The notes under the pieces are model-generated. The model was not told the origin of the DNA and did no database searches. It saw only the letters and a list, made by a program, of their open reading frames with translations. 49,744 nucleotides of DNA from Scatosoma sp045650185 (GTDB lineage: Bacteria; Bacillota; Clostridia; Christensenellales; Borkfalkiaceae). Position numbers and translations under genes: made by a program. Shown here in pieces: positions 23,833 to 30,150 of the stretch. Location of the stretch: the NCBI GenBank assembly GCA_045650185.1, contig JAZRQY010000007.1, positions 1-49,744 of the forward strand, written 5' to 3'. Each line of letters begins with the position of its first letter. Position 1 is the first letter of the stretch.

Positions 23833-23951
23833 ACGTCGGATTTGCTACGCAATACAGCGTTGCACTGTGGCAACCTTCGGTCATTTACGCTCAGTAAACT
23901 CCCTCAGGTTTTCCTCGTGCGCCTTGTCTTGCTTGCAACTGCGCCGTTTAT
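23829..23951 (+). repeat. Structured intergenic repeat element, copy 3
   Basis: ATAAACG (23829-23835), which contains the stop codon of the flavoprotein gene, pairs with CGTTTAT (23945-23951). The stem continues after a mismatch with CG/CG (23837-23838, 23942-23943), an internal loop, and TTGC (23842-23845) with GCAA (23935-23938). Other copies have ATGC/GCAT at that place. The interior closely matches copy 1, with TTTAC/GTAAA at the apex. Confidence 0.8.
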
Positions 23952-23973
23952 AGGTTGCGTGGAAGTATTTTGC

Positions 23974-24002
23974 AATTCACGAAAATAAAATTTTCAATTC
24001 AC
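23974..24002. repeat. AATTCAC-hairpin-AATTCAC unit
   Basis: AATTCAC at 23974-23980 and 23996-24002 flank a perfect hairpin GAAAAT-aaa-ATTTTC (23981-23995). The same word and layout, with an unrelated hairpin, occur at 48016-48047, and a related word (GTGAAGTT) at 29938-30012. Confidence 0.7.
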
Positions 24003-24004
24003 TA

Positions 24005-24038
24005 AAAAAGAGCTGTTCGACAAGGAACGGCTCTTTTT
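24005..24038 (+). terminator. Intrinsic terminator downstream of the flavoprotein gene
   Basis: AAAGAGC and GTTC pair with GAAC and GCTCTTT across 24006-24035, followed by TTTTT. It may end the mutY message and, in reverse, that of the CDF gene. Confidence 0.75.
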
Positions 24039-24044
24039 ATTTTG

Positions 24045-24197
24045 TCGATATGTCAACTATGTTGACTCGATATGCTCTCGCTATGCTCAAGCTTGATATA
24101 TGGTCGCTATGCTCCCATTCGATATGGATAAATCCCTTGTTTGCATTGCAAACATATCGAGCCGTAGGCATATCGAATTGCGCCAGCAATATATCGA
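24045..24197. repeat. Word-hairpin array built on TCGATAT
   Basis: TCGATAT occurs at 24045-24051, 24067-24073 and 24119-24125, and inverted (ATATCGA) at 24154-24160, 24170-24176 and 24191-24197. The words alternate with unrelated short palindromes, such as GTCAAC-tat-GTTGAC (24052-24066) and TTTGC-att-GCAAA. AAATCCC (24130-24136) can pair with GGGATTT (24209-24215). The gap from 23833 to 24244 holds nothing but this, copy 3, the AATTCAC unit and the terminator. Confidence 0.7.
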
Positions 24198-24244
24198 AAA
24201 TCCCACAAGGGATTTATCTCGATGCTTGATTCAAAGAATCACGC

Positions 24245-25420
24245 TTACACATACGGGTGTTCGCCGCGGATGACGGCAAAGCAATTTTCATTGCGCTCCC
24301 TGATGACCTGCGATACCGCTTTGACGGCGTCGGGGACGCTCAACTTGCTGTCGGTGGGGACAACCAAGTCGAAGATGAGGTTGGTATACGTTTCCCCTTG
24401 AGTCATACGGAAATCGTGGATAGAGAAGGTAGCGTCTACTTCCTTTGCGCATTCTTCTGCGAAGGAACGCATTGCGTTCACCTGCTCGTCGCCGACGGCA
24501 ATCGGGTCAAGGTGAATGGTGACGATACATTGAAAACGCTCAAACATATCCCGTTCGACGTCGTCGATAATTTCGTGGGCGTAGTTGATGTTGCAATCGG
24601 AGGGGACTTCTGCGTGGAAGGAAACGATTTTCCGTCCGGGGCCGTAGTCGTGGACCATCACGTCGTGGATACCGACTATGGTCGGATATTGCGCCGTAAA
24701 ATCGTAAATCTCCTGAATAAATTCAGGGCTGGGTGGCGAACCTAATAAAAGGTCGATAATCTCCTTGGCGGATTTAAGCCCGGCAAACAAAATGAGGCAT
24801 GCAACGAGGATGCCGACGACTCCGTCCAAAGGGAAAGCCCCAAACCAGCCGAATTTCGAGGCAATCGCCGCAAACAGTACCAAAGTCGTAGAACAGCAAT
24901 CGGAAATGCTATCCAAAGAGGTGGCTTTCAAGGCGGCGGAATCAATCCGTTTCCCAATCTTACGATAGAAGAAGAACAGCCACAGCTTGACGAGAATGGA
25001 CGCACCCAAAATAATCAGCGTAGCCGTACCCGTGGTCGGGGTGGTGGGGGTGAAGATACGCTCTACCGAGCCAATCAAAAGCTCTGCGCCCACGAGGATA
25101 ATCACCGCGTCGACGATAAAGCCCGTGATATATTCAAACCTGCCGTGGCCCAAGGGGTGCTCCTTGTCGACGGGCTTTGCGGCGAGCCGAAACCCAATCA
25201 TCGTGACGATGGAAGAGCCTGCATCCGAAAGGTTGTTCATTGCGTCTGCTACGACCGAAATGGATGCCGTCAGCAAGCCCATTACCAGCTTGCCTATAAA
25301 CAGCAACAGGTTGAGCAGTATCCCCGTCACGGACGCCAGCGTAGCATGCGCGGCGCGCACCCGTTCATTTTTAACCTCGTCGCGATTTTTTACGAAGAGG
25401 CGCAAAAGTAAATTCGTCAT
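24245..25420 (-). CDS. Cation diffusion facilitator (CDF) metal exporter
   Basis: The 391-residue CDF protein has six predicted membrane helices and a C-terminal cytoplasmic metal-sensing domain (about 205-391, longer than the usual 90 residues). Metal-site residues are visible in VVADAMNNLSDAGSS (helix 2, Asp pair) and SLDSISDCCST (helix 5, Asp pair). HPLGHGRFEY is the conserved cytosolic loop. It exports Zn, Fe, Mn or a similar divalent cation with proton exchange. Asn and Asp at the first site do not settle the metal. The start at ATG 25420 follows AGAGGGA and excludes seven extra upstream codons. Confidence 0.92.
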   Translation of the reverse strand: MTNLLLRLFVKNRDEVKNERVRAAHATLASVTGILLNLLLFIGKLVMGLLTASISVVADAMNNLSDAGSSIVTMIGFRLAAKPVDKEHPLGHGRFEYITGFIVDAVIILVGAELLIGSVERIFTPTTPTTGTATLIILGASILVKLWLFFFYRKIGKRIDSAALKATSLDSISDCCSTTLVLFAAIASKFGWFGAFPLDGVVGILVACLILFAGLKSAKEIIDLLLGSPPSPEFIQEIYDFTAQYPTIVGIHDVMVHDYGPGRKIVSFHAEVPSDCNINYAHEIIDDVERDMFERFQCIVTIHLDPIAVGDEQVNAMRSFAEECAKEVDATFSIHDFRMTQGETYTNLIFDLVVPTDSKLSVPDAVKAVSQVIRERNENCFAVIRGEHPYV

Positions 25421-25458
25421 AAATCCCTCTAAAAATTCCAAGATATGGCAACAGCTAT

Positions 25459-25487
25459 ATTATAAGCTCTTTCTATGCGTTTGTCAA
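25459..25487 (-). promoter_or_regulatory. Consensus promoter of the CDF gene
   Basis: On the minus strand TTGACA (25487-25482), a 17-nt spacer and TATAAT (25464-25459). Confidence 0.9.
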
Positions 25488-25516
25488 TACTCGTGGATAA
25501 GAAAGCGTGTAAAAGC

Positions 25517-25545
25517 TTGACAACGCAACCAAAAAAAGGTAAAAT
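25517..25545 (+). promoter_or_regulatory. Promoter of the CaCA exchanger gene
   Basis: TTGACA at 25517-25522, a 17-nt spacer and TAAAAT at 25540-25545. A GTAGCA/TGCTAC hairpin (about 25569-25586) lies between it and the ribosome binding site. Confidence 0.8.
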
Positions 25546-25600
25546 GTAAAATGGAAATATTCGTGCGTGTAGCAAGTTTATGCTACGCAAAGGAGAAAAT

Positions 25601-26599
25601 ATGCCACCTATCGTACAGGCAATTTTATTATTAGTCGTTGGGTTCGTATTGCTGGTAAAGGGCGCGGACTGGTTTGTAGACGGCGCGGCAGGGGTTGCAG
25701 GGAAAGCAAAGATCCCTCAGCTCGTCATCGGTTTGACCGTAGTAGCGTTCGGCACTTCTGCGCCGGAGCTTGCGGTGTCCTTGTCCTCGGCGGCGTCGAG
25801 CGGTGGTATTGCCCTCGGTAATGTCGTAGGCAGTAATATCACCAACATTTTGTTGATTTTGGGTCTGTCGGCAATCTTTACAGCGTTGCCTGTTGGGGGC
25901 TCTTTGAAGAAAATCGACTTTCCTTTTCTTTTGTCGGTGTCTGCGCTGTTCGTGCTGTTTATTTGGACGGGTGACACGTTAGCGCGTTGGGAAGGCATCC
26001 TGATGGCGGCGCTTTTGGTGGGCTATACCGTATTTTTGGTACTGCACGCTTTGTCGCAGAAAAAGAAGGGGCTCATCGAGGTCGAGGAAGAGGAAGAAGT
26101 ACCTACGGAAGGCTTTGGCGCGTGGTACGCAAACATGAAGGAGAAGATTTGGTTCTTGCTTATTTTGCTGTTCGTTGGACTTGCTATGGTCGTATTTGGC
26201 GGTGTTTTGGCGGCAGACAACGCGGAAATTATCGCGCGTGAGTTGGGCGTTGACGAAAAGGTCATCGGCTTGACCGTCGTTGCAATCGGTACTTCCTTGC
26301 CGGAACTCGTCACCAGCGTTACCGCGGCGGTAAAGGGCAACACGGATATTGCCGTAGGCAATATCGTGGGTAGCAACATTTTCAATATCCTGATGGTTGC
26401 AGGTCTGTCTGCGGCGATTTTGCCGATTGCAGGTTCTGCAAAGTTTATGGTAGACGGCTGTATTGCGCTTGGCGCGGCTGGCTTGTTGGCAGGGCTTGGG
26501 TACTTAAAAGGGAACAAAATCAACCGAGTTGGGGGGATTATTCTCTTGGTAGGTTTCGTCGCGTATTACGCTTATTTGTTTATTACGACATTCGCGTAA
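25601..26599 (+). CDS. Sodium/calcium exchanger family protein (CaCA, YrbG-like)
   Basis: The 332-residue membrane protein has two homologous halves of about five helices each. Each half carries the alpha-repeat signature: AFGTSAPELAVSL with GNVVGSNITNILL (residues about 48-90), and AIGTSLPELVTSV with GNIVGSNIFNILM (about 225-268). Glu in each GTSxPE motif binds the ion. It exchanges Ca (or another cation) for Na or H. The ATG at 25601 has AAGGAGA (25589-25595); seven more in-frame codons upstream lack a site. It is divergent from the CDF exporter, so the pair may form a cation homeostasis unit. Confidence 0.93.
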   Translation: MPPIVQAILLLVVGFVLLVKGADWFVDGAAGVAGKAKIPQLVIGLTVVAFGTSAPELAVSLSSAASSGGIALGNVVGSNITNILLILGLSAIFTALPVGGSLKKIDFPFLLSVSALFVLFIWTGDTLARWEGILMAALLVGYTVFLVLHALSQKKKGLIEVEEEEEVPTEGFGAWYANMKEKIWFLLILLFVGLAMVVFGGVLAADNAEIIARELGVDEKVIGLTVVAIGTSLPELVTSVTAAVKGNTDIAVGNIVGSNIFNILMVAGLSAAILPIAGSAKFMVDGCIALGAAGLLAGLGYLKGNKINRVGGIILLVGFVAYYAYLFITTFA

Positions 26600-26637
26600 G
26601 ATACACAAAAAAATTGTGTTTTGGCATATAAACACGC

Positions 26638-26666
26638 TTGCCAAACGTGAAAAAATAAGATATAAT
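26638..26666 (+). promoter_or_regulatory. Promoter of rplS
   Basis: TTGCCA at 26638-26643, a 17-nt spacer and TATAAT at 26661-26666. Confidence 0.8.
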
Positions 26667-26680
26667 GTTTATCGACTTCG

Positions 26681-26737
26681 AGCGTTCCGCTGCCTTTTTG
26701 GGTGTAATGAGGAATTACACAGCGGGTTATGAACGTT
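26681..26737 (+). promoter_or_regulatory. Ribosomal protein L19 leader
   Basis: Three stacked helices are visible between the promoter and the rplS ribosome binding site: AGCGTTC (26681-26687) with GAACGTT (26731-26737), CGCTG with CAGCG (26688-26692, 26720-26724), and an apical GTGTAAT (26702-26708) with ATTACAC (26714-26720). L19 leaders are known in Bacillota; the assignment rests on position and this structure. Confidence 0.75.
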
Positions 26738-26763
26738 TCGTAAATAACGGAGGTATAAGTCTG

Positions 26764-27108
26764 ATGAAAGGATTGATTGAAGCTATCAACGCAGAAGGTC
26801 TGAAGGCTGAAGTTCCCCAGTTCAACGTGGGCGACACGATTAAAGTAGGCTACAAGATCATCGAAGGTGGCAAGGAGCGTGTTCAGAATTTCGAAGGCGT
26901 CGTTATCGCAAAGAAGAACGGCGGCATTTCCGAAACGTTCACCGTTCGCCACATTTCCTACGGCGTAGGCGTTGAAAAAACCTATCCTCTGCACTCCCCG
27001 AAGATTGCATCCGTAACGGTTGTAAGAAAGGGTAAAGTTCGCAGAGCGAAGCTCTACTACTTGCGCGGTTTGACCGGTAAGGCAGCAAAGGTTAAGGAGA
27101 AGATTTAA
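26764..27108 (+). CDS. rplS: 50S ribosomal protein L19
   Basis: The 114-residue protein is L19, located at the 30S-50S interface. It contains VPQFNVGDTIKVGYKIIEGGKERVQNFEGVVIAKKNGG, ETFTVRHISYGVGVEKTYPLHSP and KVRRAKLYYLRGLTGKAAKVKE, all family signatures. The start is ATG 26764, nine bases after ACGGAGG (26747-26753); the longer open frame upstream is the L19 leader. rplS is normally in the rpsP-rimM-trmD-rplS operon but here it stands 8.4 kb away with its own promoter and leader. Confidence 0.98.
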   Translation: MKGLIEAINAEGLKAEVPQFNVGDTIKVGYKIIEGGKERVQNFEGVVIAKKNGGISETFTVRHISYGVGVEKTYPLHSPKIASVTVVRKGKVRRAKLYYLRGLTGKAAKVKEKI

Positions 27109-27130
27109 GTTCAATAGAATGAAATCGGGA

Positions 27131-27164
27131 AAGAAGAGGCAAAGTCAGCCTCTTCTTTTTTTTT
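27131..27164 (+). terminator. Intrinsic terminator after rplS
   Basis: AAGAAGAGGC (27131-27140) pairs with GCCTCTTCTT (27148-27157), followed by T residues to 27164. Confidence 0.93.
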
Positions 27165-27287
27165 CTACCTTATATGCGGCGCAATACGGCGTCAGGCTTA
27201 CGTTTTTTCTTGGTCGTGTACATCTATGTACACTCCCTGCGAAAAATCCGCTCCTTCCTTGTCTTGCTTGCATCTAAGGCAGAAAAA
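27160..27287 (+). repeat. Structured intergenic repeat element, copy 4
   Basis: TTTTTCT, CCTTA and ATGC (27160-27177) pair with GCAT, TAAGG and AGAAAAA (27270-27287) with only two mismatches. Inside are TTTTTC/GAAAAA (27204-27209, 27241-27246) and an apical GTGTACAT/ATGTACAC (27216-27223, 27226-27233). The left arm uses the T tract of the rplS terminator. A second partial right end (GTCTTGCTTGCAACTGCG) follows at 27301-27318. Confidence 0.8.
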
Positions 27288-27351
27288 CCGCGTTCTGCTC
27301 GTCTTGCTTGCAACTGCGACTTAAAAGGCGGTACTGTGGTGCATTATGCAG

Positions 27352-27455
27352 TGGGGATTTTTCGATTGCGCTGTCGCTCCACTCAAAATAACAGGAAACA
27401 GCCGCGTTGTCATCCTGAGCGTAGCCCATAGGGGCGCAGTCGAATGGATCTCAGC
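27352..27455. repeat. Pair of widespread GGATTTTTCGAYTGCGCT-type repeats in opposite orientation
   Basis: GGATTTTTCGATTGCGCTG... up to CTCAAAATAACA (27352-27393) matches the repeat often seen as 'GAGATTCTTCGACTGCGCTTC...CTCAGAATGAC' between genes of gut bacteria. TTGTCATCCTGAGCG...CAGTCGAATGGATCTC (about 27407-27453) is a second copy in reverse orientation. Together they make an imperfect inverted repeat with a short centre. No gene is seen in this part of the 27109-27744 gap. Confidence 0.6.
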
Positions 27456-27513
27456 GAAAATCAGGGGGGGAAAAAGTGAATTCGGAATACTTATCCATAT
27501 TTTCGTAAAACCA

Positions 27514-27542
27514 TTGACAAAAGTTGGGAAAAGTAGTAAACT
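27514..27542 (+). promoter_or_regulatory. Promoter of the structured leader and BspA-like gene
   Basis: TTGACA at 27514-27519, a 17-nt spacer and TAAACT at 27537-27542. The expected start, about 27549, is the first base of the closing stem of the leader RNA. Confidence 0.8.
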
Positions 27543-27548
27543 GATATT

Positions 27549-27715
27549 GCGACCTAACTTAATAATTCATAGTGTAAGTATACTTTCGGTGAAGTGTACC
27601 TTTTTCGCGTTTAAATAAAAACCTTTCACTATGGGTTGTTTTTGAGTTAGTGTCGCAGCTAAGCGATAAGGCACTTTGCAGGTGTCGTTTATCGTTTGGT
27701 AAACGGCACTTTTTT
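27549..27715 (+). promoter_or_regulatory. Candidate riboswitch-like leader RNA with terminator/antiterminator
   Basis: A closing helix pairs GCGAC and CTAACT (27549-27559) with AGTTAG and GTCGC (27645-27650, 27652-27656) with one bulged T. Inside are CATAGTG (27568-27574) with CACTATG (27627-27633), GTATACTT (27578-27585) with AAGTGTAC (27592-27599), and a possible TTTTT/AAAAA arm (27601-27605, 27617-27621). Downstream, GTGTCGTTTA (27682-27691) pairs with TAAACGGCAC (27700-27709) before six T residues: a terminator. CGATAA (27664-27669) can instead pair with TTATCG (27689-27694) and block it. I do not recognise the class. Confidence 0.7.
27682..27715 (+). terminator. Attenuator terminator inside the BspA leader
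   Basis: A ten-bp stem (27682-27691 with 27700-27709, one G-U pair) and TTTTTT at 27710-27715 lie between promoter and the ribosome binding site (TGGAGGT, about 27732-27738) of the lipoprotein gene. Confidence 0.88.
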
Positions 27716-27744
27716 ATTTATGCAAAAACAATGGAGGTATTTTT

Positions 27745-29892
27745 ATGAAAAAGACGAAGAAATTACTGCCGATACTACTTACGATTGCGATGGGTTTAAC
27801 GGCGACGTTTGCTTTTGCAGGTTGTGACGAAACCTACACGACAACGGAAACGGACAGCCTGATTTCTGAGCTGCAAGCAACGATTGACAGCAATAAAAGC
27901 GAGCTGGAAGGCAAAATCACCGCATTGACGGAAGCGTACAAGGCGAAGGATGCCGAGCTTTTACAAGCAATCGAAGCGAATCAACAGGCAATTGCCGATA
28001 TGCAAGCGGAGTATGCGGAAAAACTTGCGGCGTTGGAAAAGGCGGATAGCGACAATAAAAAGGCGATTGACGATTTAACCGCTGACTATACGGCAAAGGT
28101 AGAAGAACTTGTTGCGAGCGATACGGCGAATGCTAACGCGCTTGCGGCTTTGCGTACGGAATACGAAAGCAAGGTTGAGGCTTTAGAAAAGGCAGACGGC
28201 GACAACAAGCAAGCAATTGCTGACCTTAAAACTGAGTACCTTGCGAAGGTAGAAGAACTCGTCGCAAGTGATACGGCAAACGCTAACGCACTTGCGGAAC
28301 TCAAAGCCGCATATGAAACCAAGGTTGAGGCGTTAGAAAAAGCGGATAGCGAAAACAAGCAGGAGATTGCAAATTTAACGAGCGAATATAATGCAAAAGT
28401 TGCGGATATTGAATCGGAAATTGCGAAGGCGAATGCAAAAATTGAAAGCAATAAAACGGAATTAAACGGCGCGATTACCGCATTGACGACGGCGTATGAG
28501 GCAAAAATGGCGCAAATTGACGCGCTGTTGGCAACAATTCAAAGCACCGATACCACGCAAGACGAAAAAATTGCGGCGTTGGAAGCGGCAACGCGCATTA
28601 CGGATATCCGCTTTGCGGATAACGGGGATTTGGTGATTACCTTTGGCGACGGCAGTACGCAGACCGTGAAAGCCCCCGAACAACACGTACATACCGCAGG
28701 CGAATGGACGGCGTTTACCGATAGTGATACGTCGTGCGAAGAGCGTCTGTTCTTCCGCGTTTGCGAAGATTGTCATAGTGTGGAATGGAAACAGGGTACG
28801 TACGATGACCACGATTTTACAATCGTCACCACGGCGCCCACCTGCACGGCGCAAGGCTACGATACGAAGACCTGTAAAATTTGCGGTAAAGTAGAAATTG
28901 TCAACTATACGCCTACCGTTCCCCACCCTTGGGAAACGGAATATAGTGCAGATAATTCTTATCATTGGTATGGTTGCGCAACTTGCGACGACGTAAAAGA
29001 TAAGGAAGAACATACCGACGACGGCAGTGGAAATTGTTCTGTTTGCGGTTATCTGATTGGCCCGACGGCAGGCATCATCTACGATGTGGTAGACGGCAAA
29101 GCTCGCGTAATAACCTACGAAGGAACGGCAACGCGCGTTCGTATTGCGGAAACTTACAACGGCGCGCCTGTTACAGAGATTGCAGGCGAAGCGTTCGAAA
29201 ATTGCGATAGAATAACGAGCATAGCGATTCCTGATAGCGTCACTTCGATTGGTTATTCTGCGTTCTCTGATTGCGATAGCTTGACGAGCGTGGAAATTCC
29301 CGATAGCGTAACCTCGATTGGCTCTCATGCGTTCCAGAATTGCAGCGGCTTGACGAGTGTGGCCATCCCCGACAGTGTAACCTTGATTGGTTATTCTGCG
29401 TTCTCTCATTGCGATAGCTTGACGAGCGTGGTCATCGGCGACAGCGTGACTTCAATTGGTGATTTTGCGTTCTACTATTGCAAAAGATTAATGGGCGTGG
29501 TTATCCCCGACAGTGTAACCTCGATTGGTGATTCTGCGTTCAGTGGTTGCAACAAGTTGATCAGTGAATATAACTACGTAAAATATTTAAAAGCAAACGA
29601 TAATCCTTATTTTGCTGTATTAGAGGTAACGAATAAAAATTTCAGTACGTATACCATCCATCCTGATACAAAAATAATAGCAAACAAGGCGTTCTCTAGT
29701 TGCGATAGCTTGACGAGCGTGGTTATCGGGGGCAGTGTCACTTCGATTTGTGATCGGGCGTTCCGTAATTGCAGTAGCTTGACGAGCATAAAATATCGTG
29801 GCACGCAAGAAGAATGGAATGCAATTTCAAAAGGCTCTTCGTGGAACTATAACACCGGCGACTATACAATCACGTATAATTATCAAGATTAA
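27745..29892 (+). CDS. Large BspA-like leucine-rich-repeat surface lipoprotein with coiled-coil stalk
   Basis: The 715-residue protein has a lipoprotein signal with lipobox FAGC (Cys27). Residues 35-280 are a long Ala/Glu/Lys-rich coiled coil; residues 96-195 contain two copies of a 50-residue repeat (starting ALEKAD) and part of a third. Residues 285-312 form a small beta domain (NGDLVITFGDGSTQTV). Residues 314-445 hold His/Cys-rich modules with CxxC pairs (CKICGKVE, CSVCGYL), a possible zinc site. Residues 460-700 are BspA-type (LRR_5) repeats of 23 residues with the pattern IPDSVTSIGxxAFxxCxxLTS. BspA-like proteins bind host matrix or other bacteria. It is likely an adhesin on a stalk, controlled by the leader RNA upstream. 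Confidence 0.9.
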   Translation: MKKTKKLLPILLTIAMGLTATFAFAGCDETYTTTETDSLISELQATIDSNKSELEGKITALTEAYKAKDAELLQAIEANQQAIADMQAEYAEKLAALEKADSDNKKAIDDLTADYTAKVEELVASDTANANALAALRTEYESKVEALEKADGDNKQAIADLKTEYLAKVEELVASDTANANALAELKAAYETKVEALEKADSENKQEIANLTSEYNAKVADIESEIAKANAKIESNKTELNGAITALTTAYEAKMAQIDALLATIQSTDTTQDEKIAALEAATRITDIRFADNGDLVITFGDGSTQTVKAPEQHVHTAGEWTAFTDSDTSCEERLFFRVCEDCHSVEWKQGTYDDHDFTIVTTAPTCTAQGYDTKTCKICGKVEIVNYTPTVPHPWETEYSADNSYHWYGCATCDDVKDKEEHTDDGSGNCSVCGYLIGPTAGIIYDVVDGKARVITYEGTATRVRIAETYNGAPVTEIAGEAFENCDRITSIAIPDSVTSIGYSAFSDCDSLTSVEIPDSVTSIGSHAFQNCSGLTSVAIPDSVTLIGYSAFSHCDSLTSVVIGDSVTSIGDFAFYYCKRLMGVVIPDSVTSIGDSAFSGCNKLISEYNYVKYLKANDNPYFAVLEVTNKNFSTYTIHPDTKIIANKAFSSCDSLTSVVIGGSVTSICDRAFRNCSSLTSIKYRGTQEEWNAISKGSSWNYNTGDYTITYNYQD
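28030..28329 (+). repeat. 150-bp tandem repeat within the BspA-like coiled coil
   Basis: Two consecutive units (28030-28179 and 28180-28329), each 50 codons starting ALEKAD, are nearly identical in protein and clearly related in DNA, with a partial third unit following. Copy number may vary between strains. Confidence 0.75.
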
Positions 29893-29900
29893 AGGAAAAA

Positions 29901-29925
29901 AAGGCAGGGGCGACCCTGCCTTTTG
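29901..29925 (+). terminator. Intrinsic terminator after the BspA-like gene
   Basis: AAGGCAGGG (29901-29909) pairs with CCCTGCCTT (29914-29922) followed by TTT. Confidence 0.82.
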
Positions 29926-29937
29926 AATTTAGAAAGG

Positions 29938-30045
29938 GTGAAGTTTTTGCTGAAAGCAAAAGTGAAGTTATCTGCGGTAGTGAAGTTTTGGGCGGTCGCC
30001 CAAAGTGAAGTTTCGCCTGACGGCGAAGTTGCGGAAATATTCCGC
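29938..30045. repeat. Word-hairpin array built on GTGAAGTT
   Basis: GTGAAGTT occurs at 29938-29945, 29962-29969, 29980-29987 and 30005-30012. Between and after them are unrelated hairpins: TTTGCT/AGCAAA (29946-29960), TTGGGCG/CGCCCAA (29988-30003), TCGCC/GGCGA (30013-30026) and GCGGAA/TTCCGC (30031-30045). The word is fixed while the hairpins vary, the reverse of a transposon footprint. No gene is seen from 29893 to 30470. Confidence 0.75.
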
Positions 30046-30115
30046 GGCGCAGGTGGCTTTCGACAAAATAATTTTTATTTTTTTGATTTTCGGGGAAAAA
30101 GCCGCCGTAATTCGG

Positions 30116-30144
30116 TTTACTTTTTTCCCGTTTTTCGGTACAAT
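30116..30144 (+). promoter_or_regulatory. Possible promoter of the comM-like gene, far upstream
   Basis: TTTACT at 30116-30121, a 17-nt spacer and TACAAT at 30139-30144. It would give a leader of about 320 nt. Confidence 0.5.
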
Positions 30145-30150
30145 AACAAT

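Noticed and set aside
23829..24215. Insertion sequence or prophage attachment site in the long gap after the flavoprotein gene
   Set aside because: No transposase or integrase fragment, target duplication or tRNA is present; the palindromes are explained better by the repeat element and word arrays.
24257..25520. Several plus-strand open frames opposite the CDF gene
   Set aside because: They mirror membrane-protein codons of the exporter and have no start sites of their own.
27174..27618. Two overlapping open frames downstream of rplS
   Set aside because: They cover repeat element copy 4 and the opposed common repeats; basic, low-complexity translations without a ribosome binding site.
27549..27656. 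c-di-GMP-II or other known riboswitch
   Set aside because: TTTTGAGTTAG recalls part of one described aptamer, but the rest of the core does not match, and none of the SAM, TPP, cobalamin, lysine, glycine, purine or c-di-GMP-I cores is seen. It is kept as unassigned.
29938..30045. Possible CRISPR array (recurring 8-base word)
   Set aside because: The word is too short, spacing is irregular, the intervening sequences are palindromes, and no cas gene is present.
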